Shown here in pieces: positions 51,606 to 59,308 of a stretch of 64,000 bases of DNA. Position numbers and translations under genes: made by a program. The notes beneath the pieces were generated by a model. It was not told where the DNA came from. It saw nothing but the letters and a program-made list of their open reading frames with translations, and searched no databases. The DNA lies in assembly GCA_046533095.1 (NCBI GenBank), contig JAJQRA010000034.1, forward strand, positions 1-64,000. Direction: 5' to 3'. The first letter of the stretch is position 1. Every line of letters begins with the position of its first letter. This DNA is from ZAX-1 sp046533095 (GTDB lineage: Bacteria > Bacillota > Clostridia > Lachnospirales > Lachnospiraceae).

Positions 51606-53114
51606 TTATAGAATAGCTATAAATCGCTGAAATGCAGCGAAGCCTTGTTTGGTAGATTTAAATACACCGGCATCTTTTAGGACCTCACAAAATACGTTTC
51701 CAACTTCTTTTTTTAGAATGCCTGTAATATTATCTTGATTGATGGCAGTGTAATTTTTTTTGAAGATTTCAACCCATTGTGCATGTTTTGCTATTTGAGG
51801 ATTACTTTGAACATCTTTCTTTTCTACAAGGTATTCAGCCAGTAGTTCCAGTTCATCTTTTAACCTAGAAGGCAAGACGGCCAGTCCCATTACCTCTATT
51901 AGACCAATATTTTCTTTTTTTATATGATGTAGATTTGCATGAGGGTGGTAAACGCCCAGAGGGTGTTCTTTTGTGGTAATGTTATTTCGTAGTGCGAGGT
52001 CAAGTTCATATACCGTATCTTTTTTTCGTGCGATTGGTGTGATGGTATTGTGCATTTCATTGTCGGTACAAGCAAATAGAAAGGCGTCTTCATCCGTATA
52101 GCTACGCCACTTATCAAGAATATAAGTGGCAAGATCTATAATTCGTTTCTCGTCTTTGCATTGCAAACGTATGACAGAAAGTGGCCATTTTACAATACCG
52201 GCGGTAACATCTTCATAACCGTCAATTGTGAAGTAGTTTATGATAGGGGCCTTTGCCATTGCAAAAGTATAGTGCCCTCCTTGAAAATGATCATGGCTTA
52301 GTATGGAGCCTCCTACAATAGGAAGATCAGCGTTGGATCCAAGAAAATAATGGGGGAACTGCTTTACAAAATCAAATAGTTTTATAAAAGCAGATTTATC
52401 TATTTTCATTGGTATATGCGTTCCGTTTAATACAATACAGTGTTCATTGTAATAAACATAGGGTGAGTATTGAAACCCCCAATTGCTGTTATTGATAGTA
52501 ACTGGAATAATCCGGTGGTTTTCTCTAGCAGGATGGTTTGTACGGCCCGCATACCCCTCATTTTCCATACAGAGCAGACACTTAGGATAGTGGGTTTGCA
52601 CAGTATTTTTCTCAGCAGCAATTGCTTTCGGATCTTTTTCCGGTTTCGCAAGATTAATCGTAATGTCTAATGTGCCATATTCGGTATCTACTGTCCATTT
52701 TATATCTTTTTTCGTACGGTAACGCCTTATATAGTCACTATCTTGACTTAGTTTATAATAATAATCCGTTGCTGCTTTTTCAGAAATATGGTAGTTCTTC
52801 CAAAAAGTGGATTGTACCTGTGATGGGCGAGGCACTAAGCAGTTCATGATTTTGGCATCAAACAAATCTCTATATAGGATGTTGTCCTCGATTATATTCC
52901 GATTACATGCCTCATCTAATAGGCTCGCTAAAATAGGTTCTAAATCTATCGGAAATGTTTCTTTTCCGCTAAAAGGCCTGTTGATATCATCATATTCATT
53001 TTCATGAAAAAGATCTAACAGCAAATTTGTTGTATAAATGCGCTCACATTCTGGTGTCAGTCCGGTTTGAATTCCGTAGTCTACTAGTTTTTTAATATTT
53101 TCAGATAAAAGCAT
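51606..53114 (-). CDS. galT: UDP-glucose-hexose-1-phosphate uridylyltransferase (class II GalT)
   Basis: 502 residues from the ATG at 53112-53114 with GGGAG upstream. It belongs to the Firmicutes GalT type (about 490-500 residues), not the shorter E. coli type. Recognisable blocks are HYPKCLLCMENEGYAGRTNH, the NWGFQYSPYVYYNEHCIVLN region, PIVGGSILSHDHFQGGHYTF (active-site His region) and GVYHPHANLHHIKKENIGLIEVMGLAVLP. It exchanges UMP between UDP-glucose and galactose-1-phosphate, last gene of the galK-galE-galT operon. Confidence 0.95.
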   Translation of the reverse strand: MLLSENIKKLVDYGIQTGLTPECERIYTTNLLLDLFHENEYDDINRPFSGKETFPIDLEPILASLLDEACNRNIIEDNILYRDLFDAKIMNCLVPRPSQVQSTFWKNYHISEKAATDYYYKLSQDSDYIRRYRTKKDIKWTVDTEYGTLDITINLAKPEKDPKAIAAEKNTVQTHYPKCLLCMENEGYAGRTNHPARENHRIIPVTINNSNWGFQYSPYVYYNEHCIVLNGTHIPMKIDKSAFIKLFDFVKQFPHYFLGSNADLPIVGGSILSHDHFQGGHYTFAMAKAPIINYFTIDGYEDVTAGIVKWPLSVIRLQCKDEKRIIDLATYILDKWRSYTDEDAFLFACTDNEMHNTITPIARKKDTVYELDLALRNNITTKEHPLGVYHPHANLHHIKKENIGLIEVMGLAVLPSRLKDELELLAEYLVEKKDVQSNPQIAKHAQWVEIFKKNYTAINQDNITGILKKEVGNVFCEVLKDAGVFKSTKQGFAAFQRFIAIL

Positions 53115-53127
53115 TTGAACTCCCATC

Positions 53128-53145
53128 TATCCGCTTAAGCGGATA
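53128..53145. repeat. 18-bp perfect palindrome between galE and galT
   Basis: TATCCGCTTAAGCGGATA, three bases after galE. Read leftwards it precedes the galT ribosome site. It resembles the ATCTGCTTTAGCAGAT palindrome in the inverted repeats at parAB. Confidence 0.75.
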
Positions 53146-53148
53146 AAA

Positions 53149-54138
53149 TTATTTTTCATAGCCATTCGGGTATTTGCTGTGCCATTTCCATGCGGAAGAT
53201 ATGATTTCTTGCAAATCGGCATGTTCCGGTTTCCAACCAAGTATTTCTTTTGCTTTTGCACTTGAGGCAATCAGCTGTGCTGGGTCGCCTGCACGCCGTT
53301 GTACAATTTCGACCTTGATATCTTTCCCGGTTGCGCGTTTGGCTGTTTCAATGACTTCTTTTACGGTATTGCCTATACCGTTTCCGAGGTTAAAGGTATT
53401 ACTGCAATTACCGTCTAAAAGATATTTAACAGACAAGATATGTGCTTGTGCCAAGTCGGTAACATGGATATAGTCACGAATACATGTCCCATCTTTGGTA
53501 TCATAGTCATCTCCAAATACACGAATCTGTTCGCGTTTGCCAAGAGGGACTTGTAGTATAAGAGGTATAAGGTGCGTTTCGGGATTGTGTGCTTCTCCGA
53601 TTTCACCACTCTCATGTGCACCACAGGCGTTAAAATAGCGGAGTGCTACGTATTTTAGGCCATGTGCAACATCGGTCCACTTCATCATTTTTTCCATAGC
53701 GAGTTTGGTTTCACCATAGGTGTTGGTCGGGCAGGTTTTGTCATCTTCTAAAATGGGTATGTTTTCCGGTTCGCCGTAGGTGGCGGCAGTAGAAGAAAAT
53801 ACAATTTTTTTAACATCATGCTTTACCATAGATTCTAGCAGAACCCGTGTACCGCCAAGGTTATTGTCATAATATTTTAGTGGATTTTCCATGCTTTCCC
53901 CCACAAGGGAATTTGCCGCAAAATGAATGACAGCTTCGATCTTTTCTTGCTCAAATACAGAATCTATAAATGCATGTGATCTGATATCGCCTTTATAAAA
54001 TCTGGCTTTTGGGTGGATGGCCTTTCTATGGCCGGTTTCTAAATTATCGGCAATTACAACATCGGTGTTATTTTTGATTAATTCATATACGGTGTGTGAG
54101 CCGATATAGCCGGCTCCGCCTAATACTAATATGGACAT
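53149..54138 (-). CDS. galE: UDP-glucose 4-epimerase
   Basis: 329 residues from the ATG at 54136-54138 (AAGAGGAAA upstream), lying inside the last codons of galK (13-base overlap). NAD site LVLGGAGYIGSHTV at 4-17, catalytic Ser/Tyr/Lys in FSSTAATYG and YGETKLAMEK, and RYFNACGAHESGEIGE, all standard for GalE. It recycles UDP-galactose to UDP-glucose. Confidence 0.97.
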   Translation of the reverse strand: MSILVLGGAGYIGSHTVYELIKNNTDVVIADNLETGHRKAIHPKARFYKGDIRSHAFIDSVFEQEKIEAVIHFAANSLVGESMENPLKYYDNNLGGTRVLLESMVKHDVKKIVFSSTAATYGEPENIPILEDDKTCPTNTYGETKLAMEKMMKWTDVAHGLKYVALRYFNACGAHESGEIGEAHNPETHLIPLILQVPLGKREQIRVFGDDYDTKDGTCIRDYIHVTDLAQAHILSVKYLLDGNCSNTFNLGNGIGNTVKEVIETAKRATGKDIKVEIVQRRAGDPAQLIASSAKAKEILGWKPEHADLQEIISSAWKWHSKYPNGYEK

Positions 54139-55328
54139 AAATTTCCTCTTTTCTGGCATGATGGCAGTTTGCGTGCACCGTCACCGATATCTACGGGATA
54201 AAAGTTTGCCTCATGCCCTATGCTTGCTTTATATTCTTCCCCAACGGCTTTAATAAAATCAGGAATGGCATCTTTTTTGACGATACTGACGGTGCATCCG
54301 CCAAAGCCGCCGCCGGTAATGCGAGAACCTAGAACACCCGGCACTTTTAATGCAAGATCAACCAATACATCTATTTCTTTGCAGGATACTTCATAGTCAT
54401 CACGAAGGGAAATGTGGGATTGATTCATAAGTTCGCCAAATTTTATAATATTATTATTTTTTAACGCTGTTACAGCATCGATGGTGCGTTGATTTTCGGA
54501 AACAGCATGTTTTGCCCGTCTTATCTGGATTTCATCTTGTATTAAATATTTTGATTCATCGAATATTTTCATATTCAAATCACCGAGAGAACGGACAGGA
54601 AGGTTTTTTTGCAGCTTTGTAAGTGCATCCGTGCACTCTTGCCGCCTTTCATTATATTTAGAATCTACGAGGCTGTGCGATACGTTGCTGTTTGTAATGA
54701 TAATACTTGCATCGTTTAATTGAATTGGGACATATTCATAGGAAAGATCACTCGTACTAAGGAAGATTGCGTGGTCCTTTTTGCCCATAGCTACGGTAAA
54801 CTGATCCATAATACCACAATTCATGCCGTTAAAATTGTTTTCAGCATATTGCCCAAGGAGGGCAACATCTATCATAGACAAGGCATCAAAATGATATAGT
54901 TCTTTTAATATTAGACCAACAAGCACCTCTAGGGAGGCGGAGGAAGATAGGCCGGAGCCGCTTGGAATATCGCCCCATATAAGAAGGTCAAAACCAGTAT
55001 CAAGAAGATGGCCTTTTTGCTTTAGCGCCCATACCATTCCAAGGGGGTAATTTGCCCAGCCGTAAGAATTTTGATGGGATAAATCGTCTAGTGATACTTT
55101 TACAATCCCTGCATCAGGGAGGTTCATAGAATAAAACTGCATGTACTTATCAGTCCGCAATTTTACAACACCATAGGTTCCAAGGGTCAAAGAGCAGGGG
55201 AAAACATGACCTCCGTTGTAGTCCGTATGCTCCCCAATTAGATTCACCCTTCCCGGTGAAAAATAATAGCCGACATCCTCACTAGAACCATATAGTTCAT
55301 TAAATTTAGTAAATAGCGTATCTTTCAT
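54126..55328 (-). CDS. galK: galactokinase
   Basis: 400 residues. Galactokinase signature GRVNLIGEHTDYNGG (26-40), GHMP-kinase ATP loop PSGSGLSSSASLEV (about 122-135), FNGMNCGIMDQF and the C-terminal GSRITGGGFGGCTVS. It phosphorylates galactose at C1 as the first Leloir step. First gene of a leftward operon divergent from an AraC-type regulator 317 bases away. Confidence 0.97.
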   Translation of the reverse strand: MKDTLFTKFNELYGSSEDVGYYFSPGRVNLIGEHTDYNGGHVFPCSLTLGTYGVVKLRTDKYMQFYSMNLPDAGIVKVSLDDLSHQNSYGWANYPLGMVWALKQKGHLLDTGFDLLIWGDIPSGSGLSSSASLEVLVGLILKELYHFDALSMIDVALLGQYAENNFNGMNCGIMDQFTVAMGKKDHAIFLSTSDLSYEYVPIQLNDASIIITNSNVSHSLVDSKYNERRQECTDALTKLQKNLPVRSLGDLNMKIFDESKYLIQDEIQIRRAKHAVSENQRTIDAVTALKNNNIIKFGELMNQSHISLRDDYEVSCKEIDVLVDLALKVPGVLGSRITGGGFGGCTVSIVKKDAIPDFIKAVGEEYKASIGHEANFYPVDIGDGARKLPSCQKRGNLCPY

Positions 55329-55414
55329 ATAATAAAGCGACCCCCTTTGTAAAAATTTTAGGATGATTTATGTCCCGGTTATTGAACTGTTAATGTGAAA
55401 TAAGGTATAATTTC

Positions 55415-55442
55415 ATTATAGTAAAAATGTGAAAAACCACAA
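55415..55442 (-). promoter_or_regulatory. likely promoter of galKET
   Basis: Minus strand TTGTGG (55437-55442), 16-base spacer, TATAAT (55415-55420), about 87 bases before galK. TGTGAAA repeats on both sides (about 55394-55399 and 55428-55434) might be regulator half-sites. The remaining part of the 55329-55645 gap shows no gene. Confidence 0.45.
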
Positions 55443-55645
55443 TAGACGATACGTGCATAAACATGTAATTATGTTGCACAAATTAGTAGGCGGAAAGAAA
55501 ACAATTCGGTATCGTTTACATTCGGCTACTTTCACAATTAGCTGTGAAATTACAATTATGTAAGTACGCAGTAGCAGGAGGCGTTATGTATCATTGAATC
55601 TAATTATGGATGAAAAGTAATAAGAAAGAACAGGGGGGGTGGAAT

Positions 55646-56473
55646 ATGAAACAGGCGTACAAACATTCCTATAAAGCAGAGGATAATATACTGAATTCAT
55701 TATCTGTATTTAATGTGGGGCATCAAAAATGTGAACCGGGGTATCAATGGGGACCGGGTATTCGCAACCACTATAGTATCCATCATATTATTTCAGGTGC
55801 AGGCTGCTATGTTGTAAATAATATGACGTATGAATTAAAGGCGGGCGATACGTTTATTTTATTTCCGAATACGCAGGTGCGCTACTTCGCCGATGACAAA
55901 CACCCTTGGGAGTATGCATGGGTCGGTTTTATGGGAAATGATGCGGGATCCATTTTGGCATCTACTGATTTTTCAAAAGAACATCCGGTGATACAACAGA
56001 TGATACCGTCGCTATTCATCCGTAAGCAGCTAGCCAAAATTTATGAATTGAGAGGGAACAATTATGAAAATGCCGTTGCAATGACAGGGACATTATATAC
56101 ATTGCTGTCCATATTTATGCATTATGCCATTAAAAAGCAGGAGAAAGGGAAAGATTTAACACTTGTTTATGTTGAAAAGGCGATGGACTTTATCGCAACA
56201 AGCTACTCCTATCCAATTACGATAGAAGAGATTGCGAAGTATGTGGGAATAAGCAGAAGTCATTTGTTTCGCTCTTTTCAAAAACATCTGCAGACATCGC
56301 CCAAAGAATATTTGAGTACATTCCGTATAAAGCAAGGCTGCCGTTTATTAAAAGAAACAGATTTACCGATTGGGACAATTGCCTATTCGGTTGGATTTGA
56401 TAATAACCTCTATTTTTCAAAAGCATTTAAACATCATATGGATGTGACGCCATCGGGGTATCGAAAAATATAA
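55646..56473 (+). CDS. AraC-family transcriptional regulator, probably of galactose genes
   Basis: 275 residues from the ATG at 55646 with a GGGGGGTGG site upstream. N-terminal cupin sugar-binding domain (YSIHHIISGAGCYVVNNMTY, LKAGDTFILFPNTQVRYFAD) and C-terminal double HTH (ITIEEIAKYVGISRSHLFRS, PIGTIAYSVGFDNNLYFSKA, ending VTPSGYRKI). This is the MsmR/RafR-like group that activates sugar-use operons. Divergence from galKET makes those its likely targets. Own terminator follows. Confidence 0.9.
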   Translation: MKQAYKHSYKAEDNILNSLSVFNVGHQKCEPGYQWGPGIRNHYSIHHIISGAGCYVVNNMTYELKAGDTFILFPNTQVRYFADDKHPWEYAWVGFMGNDAGSILASTDFSKEHPVIQQMIPSLFIRKQLAKIYELRGNNYENAVAMTGTLYTLLSIFMHYAIKKQEKGKDLTLVYVEKAMDFIATSYSYPITIEEIAKYVGISRSHLFRSFQKHLQTSPKEYLSTFRIKQGCRLLKETDLPIGTIAYSVGFDNNLYFSKAFKHHMDVTPSGYRKI

Positions 56474-56483
56474 GCAACATTAC

Positions 56484-56517
56484 GAAAAGCAGATAACATA
56501 GTATCTGCTTCTTTTCC
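56484..56517 (+). terminator. terminator after the AraC gene
   Basis: GAAAAGCAGATA pairs with TATCTGCTTCTTTTC around a short loop, with the T run inside and after the right arm. It has a stem similar to the terminator at 51456. Confidence 0.75.
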
Positions 56518-56538
56518 AGTATTAAAATATTTAATAAA

Positions 56539-57033
56539 TCATTTCAAAAATTCTACCAATTGCTGTTTTGTAACGCCGACACCACCTGCCGCATCAAGCT
56601 TTTTGATGCCCATGCGAAAGGCAGGGATAAACCAGACGCCGTTTTCATTATAGGCATAGTCGTTGAGTTTAGATTGCCTTTCGGCATATTCCCCATTTTT
56701 TAGTGAGGCTTTTAGTGCGTCTGCATCAACTAAATCGCCGACAATGTTGACCACGGTATCAATGATTTCTACATTTTGACGTTCGCTGGCAACGGCTTGG
56801 TACATGCGGCGATGGAACTCGTGCTCGTCTTTCACGCCATGATCGAGTGCGAACAACAACGCTTGCAACACCAAATCGCTGTGTGGGGAGTTGCTTTCAG
56901 GACGAGGGTGAGCTTCGCAAGGTTTCCAGATAATCTCAATATCGGAATGTTTAGGCAAAAGCTCCATTAGGTACTCATAGCCTAGCTTGCAGAATGGACA
57001 TTCATAGTCAAAGAAAATCTCTAGTTTGCGCAT
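56539..57033 (-). CDS. DsbA/FrnE-like thioredoxin-fold protein
   Basis: 164 residues, no signal peptide. Active-site pair CPFC at 12-15 after FFDYE, and the cis-Pro region VWFIPAFRMG near 134-142 with PRPESNSPHSDLVLQALLFA helical insert. Cytoplasmic members of this group include FrnE and HCCA isomerases; in Firmicutes they probably handle thiol exchange under oxidative stress. Substrate unknown. AGGAGAG start site. Confidence 0.85.
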   Translation of the reverse strand: MRKLEIFFDYECPFCKLGYEYLMELLPKHSDIEIIWKPCEAHPRPESNSPHSDLVLQALLFALDHGVKDEHEFHRRMYQAVASERQNVEIIDTVVNIVGDLVDADALKASLKNGEYAERQSKLNDYAYNENGVWFIPAFRMGIKKLDAAGGVGVTKQQLVEFLK

Positions 57034-57302
57034 TTGTACATCTCTCCTTTGCTTTTTAACACATATAGTTTCATACTAGATTCGTAGTTCATATATCCAA
57101 TACATGGTAGACACAAAAGCAAACGATCCATCAAAATTATGCTTTTGCTTAAAAACAGTATAACATATTTCTAGAATTTTTCAATAAAAATCGTTTTTCC
57201 TGCTATTGCTTTTGTATACTTGTTTAAGATACGAAAAACAGATAGACCCATTCAGGGAAAAGCAGTTTGGAAAAATAATTGCAATCTTTTATAATATTGT
57301 AT

Positions 57303-57332
57303 TTGCAGTGTATCCCCAATTTATGGTATATT
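57303..57332 (+). promoter_or_regulatory. possible promoter of the hemerythrin gene
   Basis: TTGCAG (57303-57308), 18-base spacer, TATATT (57327-57332). The 57034-57375 gap is otherwise empty apart from the leader. Confidence 0.35.
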
Positions 57333-57375
57333 ATATAAATAAGTAAAATAATATTGGAAAGGCGGGTTATGAAAA

Positions 57376-57765
57376 ATGTATGAAATGAAAGAGGAATATT
57401 ATACAGGCATTCAATTGATTGATGATGAACACACAAGGCTATTTGAGATTATTGAGTCATTGTACCAGCTAAGCCTTGATGAATTTCTACACGATAAATA
57501 TGATTCCGTCAATCAAGTAATACAAGAATTAACGGATTATACAAAGAAACATTTTTCGGATGAAGAAGAATATATGAAAAAAATTAACTACATAAGGATT
57601 TATCCTCAAAAAGCGCAACATAGAAAATTTATTGACACATTGGAAAATATTGATTTTGATGAAATGAGTGAGAATGCTGAAAAGACGATTTCTAATTTGC
57701 TGATTTATCTAACGGATTGGCTTGTGGATCATATTTTAAAAATGGATAAACAGATTGGGCATTGA
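57376..57765 (+). CDS. bacteriohemerythrin
   Basis: 129 residues. Diiron-binding pattern of bacterial hemerythrins: H19 in IDDEHTRLF, H59-area HFSDEEEYM (His and Glu), QHRKF (His) and DHILKMDKQIG (His and Asp). It binds O2 reversibly and may store it, deliver it or sense it. With the flavodiiron operon at 48-51 kb it fits oxygen handling in an anaerobe. GGCGGG lies 10 bases before the ATG; an out-of-frame five-codon ATG frame overlaps the start. Confidence 0.93.
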   Translation: MYEMKEEYYTGIQLIDDEHTRLFEIIESLYQLSLDEFLHDKYDSVNQVIQELTDYTKKHFSDEEEYMKKINYIRIYPQKAQHRKFIDTLENIDFDEMSENAEKTISNLLIYLTDWLVDHILKMDKQIGH

Positions 57766-57841
57766 GTAGATTATGGAAAAGGCACATAGTTACAAAAAAA
57801 TTATTTCAATATAGCATATCGTAGTTGCTATGCATGAATGA

Positions 57842-57889
57842 AAATCCCTCCACAGGTAGATGAAGCTAATCGTTGGAGGGATTTTTTAT
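57842..57889. terminator. bidirectional terminator between hemerythrin and spmB
   Basis: AATCCCTCCA (57843-57852) pairs with TGGAGGGATT (57874-57883), then TTTTT; A residues on the other side make a T run for the leftward gene. Confidence 0.85.
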
Positions 57890-57896
57890 GTTCTGC

Positions 57897-58424
57897 CTAA
57901 ACCAGAAATCCGGCTAGTACAACACTAGCAATTGTTCCGGCAAGTGTTGCGATGAGTGCACCGGCTAATGTATAGCGGCTTTTTCTCACTTTTGCGGCCA
58001 TAAAGTATACACTCATGGTATAAAAGATGGTTTCGGTGCAACTCATCATAATAGAGGTAACAGTGCCTAAGTAAGAATCGGGACCATATTGTTTAAAAAT
58101 GTCTAATACTAATCCGGTAGAAGCAGAAGAAGAAAACATTTTTACAATCGCTACTGGAACAAGTTCAGCAGGAAAGTGGATATATGCGGTCAAGTGTCCG
58201 GCAAGGGTGGAAAAAAAGTCCAGAAATCCTGAAGCACGCAATATTCCAACTGCGACCATAAGGCCAACTAGTGTGGGCATTATCCTAATGACGGTTTTAA
58301 ATCCATCGGTTGCCCCTTTTATGAAATCATCATAGACATTTTGTTTCATCAGCAAACCAAATCCAACTATGTAGAAGATTAGTAGGGGAATAATGGCATC
58401 TGATATAAATAAGAGCAGATTCAA
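57897..58424 (-). CDS. spmB: spore maturation protein B
   Basis: 175 residues with four or five membrane helices and the nucleoside-recognition (Gate) domain features KGATDGFKTVIRIMPTLVGLM, VKMFSSSASTGLVLDIF and SCTETIFYTMSVYF. SpmA and SpmB are needed for spore-core dehydration in Bacillus and Clostridium; the exact transported molecule is unknown. It follows spmA after 34 bases. Confidence 0.93.
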   Translation of the reverse strand: MNLLLFISDAIIPLLIFYIVGFGLLMKQNVYDDFIKGATDGFKTVIRIMPTLVGLMVAVGILRASGFLDFFSTLAGHLTAYIHFPAELVPVAIVKMFSSSASTGLVLDIFKQYGPDSYLGTVTSIMMSCTETIFYTMSVYFMAAKVRKSRYTLAGALIATLAGTIASVVLAGFLV

Positions 58425-58458
58425 GGGATATGCCCTCCTTTCTTATGAGAAGAACCGG

Positions 58459-59046
58459 CTAATCTTGTAGTCCTTTCTTGAAAGACATTAATTTTGCAAA
58501 TAGAATACCTGCAATGGTTGAAATCAAGGTGGCAACAACAGCGGCACCGACAATTCTAGTTGGGTTAATCGAACCGTACTGGCTGCGATATGCAAGGATG
58601 CTTACCGGAATGAGCTGAAGTGAGGAAATATTAATAATTAAAAAAGTGCACATTTCAGGACTGGCAATATGTTTTTTCGGATTTAATTCCTGCAATGCCT
58701 CCATGGCTTTTAGTCCGGCGGGTGTCGCAGCCCAACCTAATCCAAAAACATTAGCGATGATATTCGTAGTGATATATTCATTTGCTTTATGCTCCCTTGG
58801 AATGTTTGGAAACATGAACCTCATAAATGGGCGCAGTTTCTTTGTGGCTTCTGAAATGATTCCTGAATTTTCAGCAATCCGCATAAGCCCAACCCAGAAA
58901 GACATGACACCAATCATGGTAATGCACAAAGTGACAGCCTCCTTTGCAGAATCTAATGCGGCATTTGTCACTGCAGGCAAGTTTCCGGTTAGTGCGGCAT
59001 AAACTACACCAATTAAAATCATGGCGCCCCATAAATAATTTAACAT
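58459..59046 (-). CDS. spmA: spore maturation protein A
   Basis: 195 residues, about four membrane helices. NAALDSAKEAVTLCITMIG, FWVGLMRIAENSGI, and NVFGLGWAATPAGLKAME with the invariant NxxGLGxAATP core. Its presence with spmB is the best evidence that this organism is (or descends from) a spore former. Leftward operon spmA-spmB. Confidence 0.94.
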   Translation of the reverse strand: MLNYLWGAMILIGVVYAALTGNLPAVTNAALDSAKEAVTLCITMIGVMSFWVGLMRIAENSGIISEATKKLRPFMRFMFPNIPREHKANEYITTNIIANVFGLGWAATPAGLKAMEALQELNPKKHIASPEMCTFLIINISSLQLIPVSILAYRSQYGSINPTRIVGAAVVATLISTIAGILFAKLMSFKKGLQD

Positions 59047-59231
59047 GTCAACTCCTTACAATGATGAAAGGTATTTAAAAATATCTTTCATCATATGATC
59101 TTTAAATAGTTATCATATTATAATATGCAGGAAAATAAAAATGGATATGATTTTAAGGATAATATAATTTTTATTGTTTTGGATTTTTAGGTATCAAAGA
59201 AGTAGGACTGAATAGCTACGATTTTATTAGA

Positions 59232-59270
59232 AAAATAGCCCACCGAAAAACGGCAGGGCTACTTTTCTAC
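59232..59270 (-). terminator. terminator of the amidohydrolase gene
   Basis: Minus strand TAGCCCTGCCG, loop, CGGTGGGCTA followed by TTTTTCT. Next to it is GAAGTAGGACTGAAT (59199-59213), also found at the right end of the MITE-like element near 8919. Confidence 0.85.
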
Positions 59271-59308
59271 GATAGGGTATATATTTTGCGCATAGCGTGA
59301 GGCTTAAT

